Assembly: GCA_044370695.1 (NCBI GenBank)
Contig: JBILVB010000008.1
Coordinates: 1-47,798, forward strand
DNA: 47,798 nucleotides
DNA from: JBEIFW01 sp044370695
Lineage (GTDB): Bacteria > Actinomycetota > Acidimicrobiia > Acidimicrobiales > Ilumatobacteraceae
Direction of reading: 5' to 3'
In this document: positions 45,417 to 47,798 of the stretch, one piece after another
Position numbering within the stretch: the first letter of the stretch is position 1
How the letters are laid out: every line of letters begins with the position of its first letter
Program-made: the position numbers and the translations under genes
Notes under the pieces: model-generated
Told to the model about the DNA's origin: nothing
The model's input: the letters and a program-made list of their open reading frames with translations, nothing else
Databases searched by the model: none

Positions 45417-47362
45417 ATCCGGCCGATCGGACCCCGGTCGCGAGCTGCCACTCGGCCGGGTCCGGTCGCGCCGCGCCCGAGGGGGCGCCGGTGGTGGCCT
45501 TCGTCGGGGCACCCAACGTCGGGAAGTCGACCCTGTTCAATGCGCTCACCGGCGCGACGCGCGACACCGGGAACTGGCCGGGAACGACCGTCGAGGTCGG
45601 CCGCGGGGCCTGGCGTCCCCGGGGCGGGACCACCGACGTCGATCTGATCGACCTGCCCGGTGCCTACAGCCTCGACCCCCTGTCGCCCGACGAGGCGCTG
45701 ACGCGCGACCTGATCGTCGGGGTGCCGCTCGACGAGCAGCCCGACGCCGTCGTCGTCGTGGCCGACGCCGGTCGTCTGGCCCGTTCGCTCTACGTCGTCG
45801 CCCAGCTGCTCGACCACGGTCAGCGCGTCGCCGTGGCGCTCACCATGAACGACGTCGCCGCCCGACACGGCACCCGGGTCGATCCGGATGCCCTCGCCGC
45901 CGGCCTCGGGGTGCCCGTCGCACCGGTCGACCCTCGCCGCCGGCGCGGTGTCGAGGAGCTCTCGGGGGCCGTCCGCCTCGCACTGGCCGCGCCGCGACCG
46001 CCGATCGTCCCCGACGGCGGCCCGGGCGATCTCGCCGCAGCGGATCGCCGTTTCGCCCGAATCGCCGATGCCGTGGAGCGATCGGTGACCACCGTGCCGG
46101 TGCGGCGGACCTGGTCCGAGCGGATCGACCGCGTCGTCCTCGCGCCCGTCGTCGGGCCGATCGCGTTCCTCGCCGTGATGTGGGCCGTGTTCGAACTGAC
46201 CACGACCGTTGCGGCGCCGTTGCAGCGATGGCTCGACGAGTTCTTCTCCGGGCCGGTCGGCGACGGTGCCACGTCCCTGCTCGGCGCCGTCGGCCTCGAC
46301 GGGACCTGGGTTCGGGGTCTCGTGGTCGACGGGATCGTCGCCGGGGTCGGCATGCTGCTCACCTTCGTGCCCCTGATGGCGATCATGTTCGGGTTGCTCG
46401 CCCTGCTCGAGGACTCGGGCTACCTGGCTCGGGCGGCGGTCGTCACCGATCGGGCGATGCGGGCCATCGGACTGCCCGGCCGGGCGTTCCTGCCGCTCGT
46501 CGTGGGTTTCGGCTGCAACGTCCCGGCGATCGCGGCGACCCGGGTGCTCGGCGACGCGCGCCACCGCATCCTGACGGCGTTGCTCGTGCCGTTCACGTCC
46601 TGCTCGGCGCGACTCACGGTCTACGTGCTGGTCGCGTCGATCTTCTTCCCCGACCGTGCGGGCACCGTGGTGTTCGCGCTCTACCTGGTGTCGGTGCTGT
46701 TCGTGATCGGCGTCGGGTTCGGCCTGCGTCGCACGCTGTGGCGGACGATGGGCCAGGAGCCGCTCCTCATCGACCTCCCGCCCTACCAGCGGCCCACCGT
46801 TCGGCTCATCGTTGTCGTCACGTGGCTGCGGGTGAAGGGCTCCTTGCGCACGGCGAGCGGGATCATCGTGGCCACCGTGGCGGTCGTGTGGTTGCTGCAG
46901 GCCATCCCGGTCGGGCCGGTCGCAGCGTCGTTCGGTGAGGTCCCGGTCGAGGACTCGGCCTACGCGACGGTGGCCCGCGCCGTGTCGCCCGTGTTCGACC
47001 CCGCCGGCTTCGGCGCCTGGGAGGCCACGAGTGCCCTCGTCGTCGGATTCGTGGCGAAGGAAGCCGTGATCTCGTCATGGTCGCAGACCTACGCCACCGA
47101 GGAGCCCGAATCACCGGACCGCCCCGGCGACCTCGGCAGCCTCGTGGCCGCGGACTTCGAGCGCAGCTCGGGCGGGCATCCGAGTGCGGCGGTCTGGGCG
47201 TTCCTGGTGTTCCTCCTCGCCTACACCCCCTGCGTCGCCACCGTTGCGGCGCAACGGCGCGAGGTCGGCCTGCGCTGGACGCTGTTCGGGGTGGGCATGC
47301 AGTTCGCCGTCGCCTGGGTCGTCGCCGTCGCCGTGTTCCAGATCGGCTCCCGCCTTGTCTGA
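45413..47362 (+). CDS. feoB: Ferrous iron transporter FeoB
   Basis: A 649-residue FeoB. The G domain holds G1 GAPNVGKST (32-40), switch I TGNWPGTTVEVG, G3 DLPGAYSLDPLSPDEALTRD and G4 TMND. The membrane part has GFGCNVPAIAATR, TSCSARLTVYVLVA, and VGFVAKEAVISSWSQTY, all family gating and transport motifs, with about eight or more helices. It is somewhat short (many are 700-800). It transports Fe(II) into the cytoplasm with GTP binding and hydrolysis. Start GTG 45413 overlaps feoA; it is followed by the feoC-like gene overlapping its stop. Confidence 0.95.
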   Translation: MNPADRTPVASCHSAGSGRAAPEGAPVVAFVGAPNVGKSTLFNALTGATRDTGNWPGTTVEVGRGAWRPRGGTTDVDLIDLPGAYSLDPLSPDEALTRDLIVGVPLDEQPDAVVVVADAGRLARSLYVVAQLLDHGQRVAVALTMNDVAARHGTRVDPDALAAGLGVPVAPVDPRRRRGVEELSGAVRLALAAPRPPIVPDGGPGDLAAADRRFARIADAVERSVTTVPVRRTWSERIDRVVLAPVVGPIAFLAVMWAVFELTTTVAAPLQRWLDEFFSGPVGDGATSLLGAVGLDGTWVRGLVVDGIVAGVGMLLTFVPLMAIMFGLLALLEDSGYLARAAVVTDRAMRAIGLPGRAFLPLVVGFGCNVPAIAATRVLGDARHRILTALLVPFTSCSARLTVYVLVASIFFPDRAGTVVFALYLVSVLFVIGVGFGLRRTLWRTMGQEPLLIDLPPYQRPTVRLIVVVTWLRVKGSLRTASGIIVATVAVVWLLQAIPVGPVAASFGEVPVEDSAYATVARAVSPVFDPAGFGAWEATSALVVGFVAKEAVISSWSQTYATEEPESPDRPGDLGSLVAADFERSSGGHPSAAVWAFLVFLLAYTPCVATVAAQRREVGLRWTLFGVGMQFAVAWVVAVAVFQIGSRLV

Positions 47363-47654
47363 GCCCGCCGACCGGTCGGCCGCACGTCGCACGCCGGCCA
47401 CGGCGGTCCTCGAGGCGCTCGACCACGGGGCGCGCACGCGCGCCGAGGTCGCGGCCCGGGCCGGCCTGGCCGCCGACGTCGTCGACGCCGTGGTCGAGAT
47501 GCTCCTGCGCACCGGGCATCTCGGTGCCGAATCACTCGCCACCACCTGCCCGAGCGGGGGATGTTCGGGGTGCGGGTCGCCGAGCGGTCACGGGTGCGCG
47601 ACGGGGGCGGCGGCGAGGCCTTCCGCCGTGCTGCTCACCCGCCGGCACCCCTGA
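47355..47654 (+). CDS. feoC: FeoC-like winged-helix protein with Cys cluster
   Basis: A 99-residue protein. An N-terminal winged helix (TPATAVLEALDHGARTRAEVAARAGLAADVVDAVVEMLLRTGHLGA) is followed by a cysteine cluster C-x4-C-x2-C-x7-C (CPSGGCSGCGSPSGHGC), the spacing of the oxygen-sensitive FeoC iron-sulfur site. The TTG at 47355 overlaps the feoB stop by 8 bp; it is the most likely start since no ATG or GTG lies before the helix. It probably tunes FeoB activity or stability in response to oxygen or iron. Recognisably FeoC-like by domain layout and operon place, though the primary sequence is variable. Confidence 0.82.
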   Translation: MSEPADRSAARRTPATAVLEALDHGARTRAEVAARAGLAADVVDAVVEMLLRTGHLGAESLATTCPSGGCSGCGSPSGHGCATGAAARPSAVLLTRRHP

Positions 47655-47702
47655 GACCGGCCGGTCGCTCGCCTGTCACACCCCTCGGGCAGGATGGGAA
47701 CC

Positions 47703-47798
47703 GTGCTGGCCGAGTTGCGGATCGAGAACCTGGGGGTGATCGCCGAGCTGTCGCTGGTGCTGCGCCCGGGCCTGACGGCGCTCACCGGGGAGACCGGC
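47703..47798 (+). CDS. recN: DNA repair protein RecN, N-terminal fragment
   Basis: The window ends within this gene. The 32 visible residues, MLAELRIENLGVIAELSLVLRPGLTALTGETG, are the unmistakable RecN/SMC-like N-terminus, and the Walker A loop (GETGAGKT) is cut. GTG at 47703 is preferred; an ATG at 47694 in frame adds three residues. RecN acts in double-strand-break repair. It is the next member of the tlyA-nadK-recN block and is separated from nadK by feoABC. No LexA box is seen in the 48 bp in front of it. Confidence 0.9.
   Translation, partial: MLAELRIENLGVIAELSLVLRPGLTALTGETG

Noticed and set aside
47655..47702. LexA box in front of recN
   Set aside because: The gap was read for CGAAC-N4-GTTCG or close variants and none is present. 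Upstream control through the feo or nadK transcripts is possible.

Overview
The window is very GC-rich, densely coded DNA with no tRNA, rRNA, phage, transposon or CRISPR signal. It looks like a chromosomal piece of an actinobacterium, most likely one of the deep-branching Acidimicrobiia (that rank is an inference). The reasons are DUF1876 and DUF4333 proteins, an actinobacterial-type LexA box (CGAAC-N4-GTTCG) in front of dnaE2, a single-chain acyl-CoA carboxylase, and the gene order HAD phosphatase - small protein - tlyA - nadK - recN, which matches Mycobacterium tuberculosis Rv1692-Rv1696. GTG starts are common. At least eleven start codons have a TANNNT-type hexamer only 6-8 nt upstream, which suggests widespread leaderless transcription.

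Layout. 1-0.5 kb: 3' end of a repetitive surface protein with G-rich, atypical codons. 0.6-5.4 kb: a DUF6285/phosphotransferase pair, a P-loop kinase-like ATPase, a DUF4333 membrane protein and a CHASE-GGDEF cyclic-di-GMP synthase gene broken by an in-frame TAG. 5.4-9.7 kb: an N-acyl-D-amino-acid deacylase-type amidohydrolase divergent from a second phosphotransferase, a distant YrdC/Sua5-like protein overlapping a tiny two-helix membrane protein, and a DUF1876 protein. 9.8-16.3 kb: a DszA/NtaA-type flavin monooxygenase, a double EthD protein, a MacB-like ABC pair and a P-type cation ATPase.

16.3-30.9 kb is a metabolic region. A leftward operon (MDR reductase, SnoaL-like protein, CinA-like amidase, single-chain biotin-dependent carboxylase) faces a rightward pair (stand-alone carboxyltransferase, GMC oxidoreductase). 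Then come eutBC without microcompartment genes and a rightward cassette of SDR, PPOX flavin/F420-type protein, Rieske oxygenase and SAM methyltransferase. Together they suggest acyl-CoA carboxylation and oxidative catabolism or tailoring of an unidentified substrate.

30.9-39.3 kb is rich in damage and stress functions: dnaE2 under a LexA box, Fe/Mn superoxide dismutase, and a J-domain protein overlapping an FeS-type (6-4) photolyase, with a xylulokinase and a nitroreductase between and after them. 39.3-42.2 kb holds a secreted protein, an enoyl-CoA hydratase and a DUF1015 protein. 42.2-47.8 kb is the conserved HAD - Lys/Ala-rich protein - tlyA - nadK - recN block, with a complete feoABC ferrous-iron uptake operon inserted before recN behind a palindrome that looks like a metalloregulator operator. 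recN is cut by the window end. All intergenic gaps are shorter than about 130 bp.
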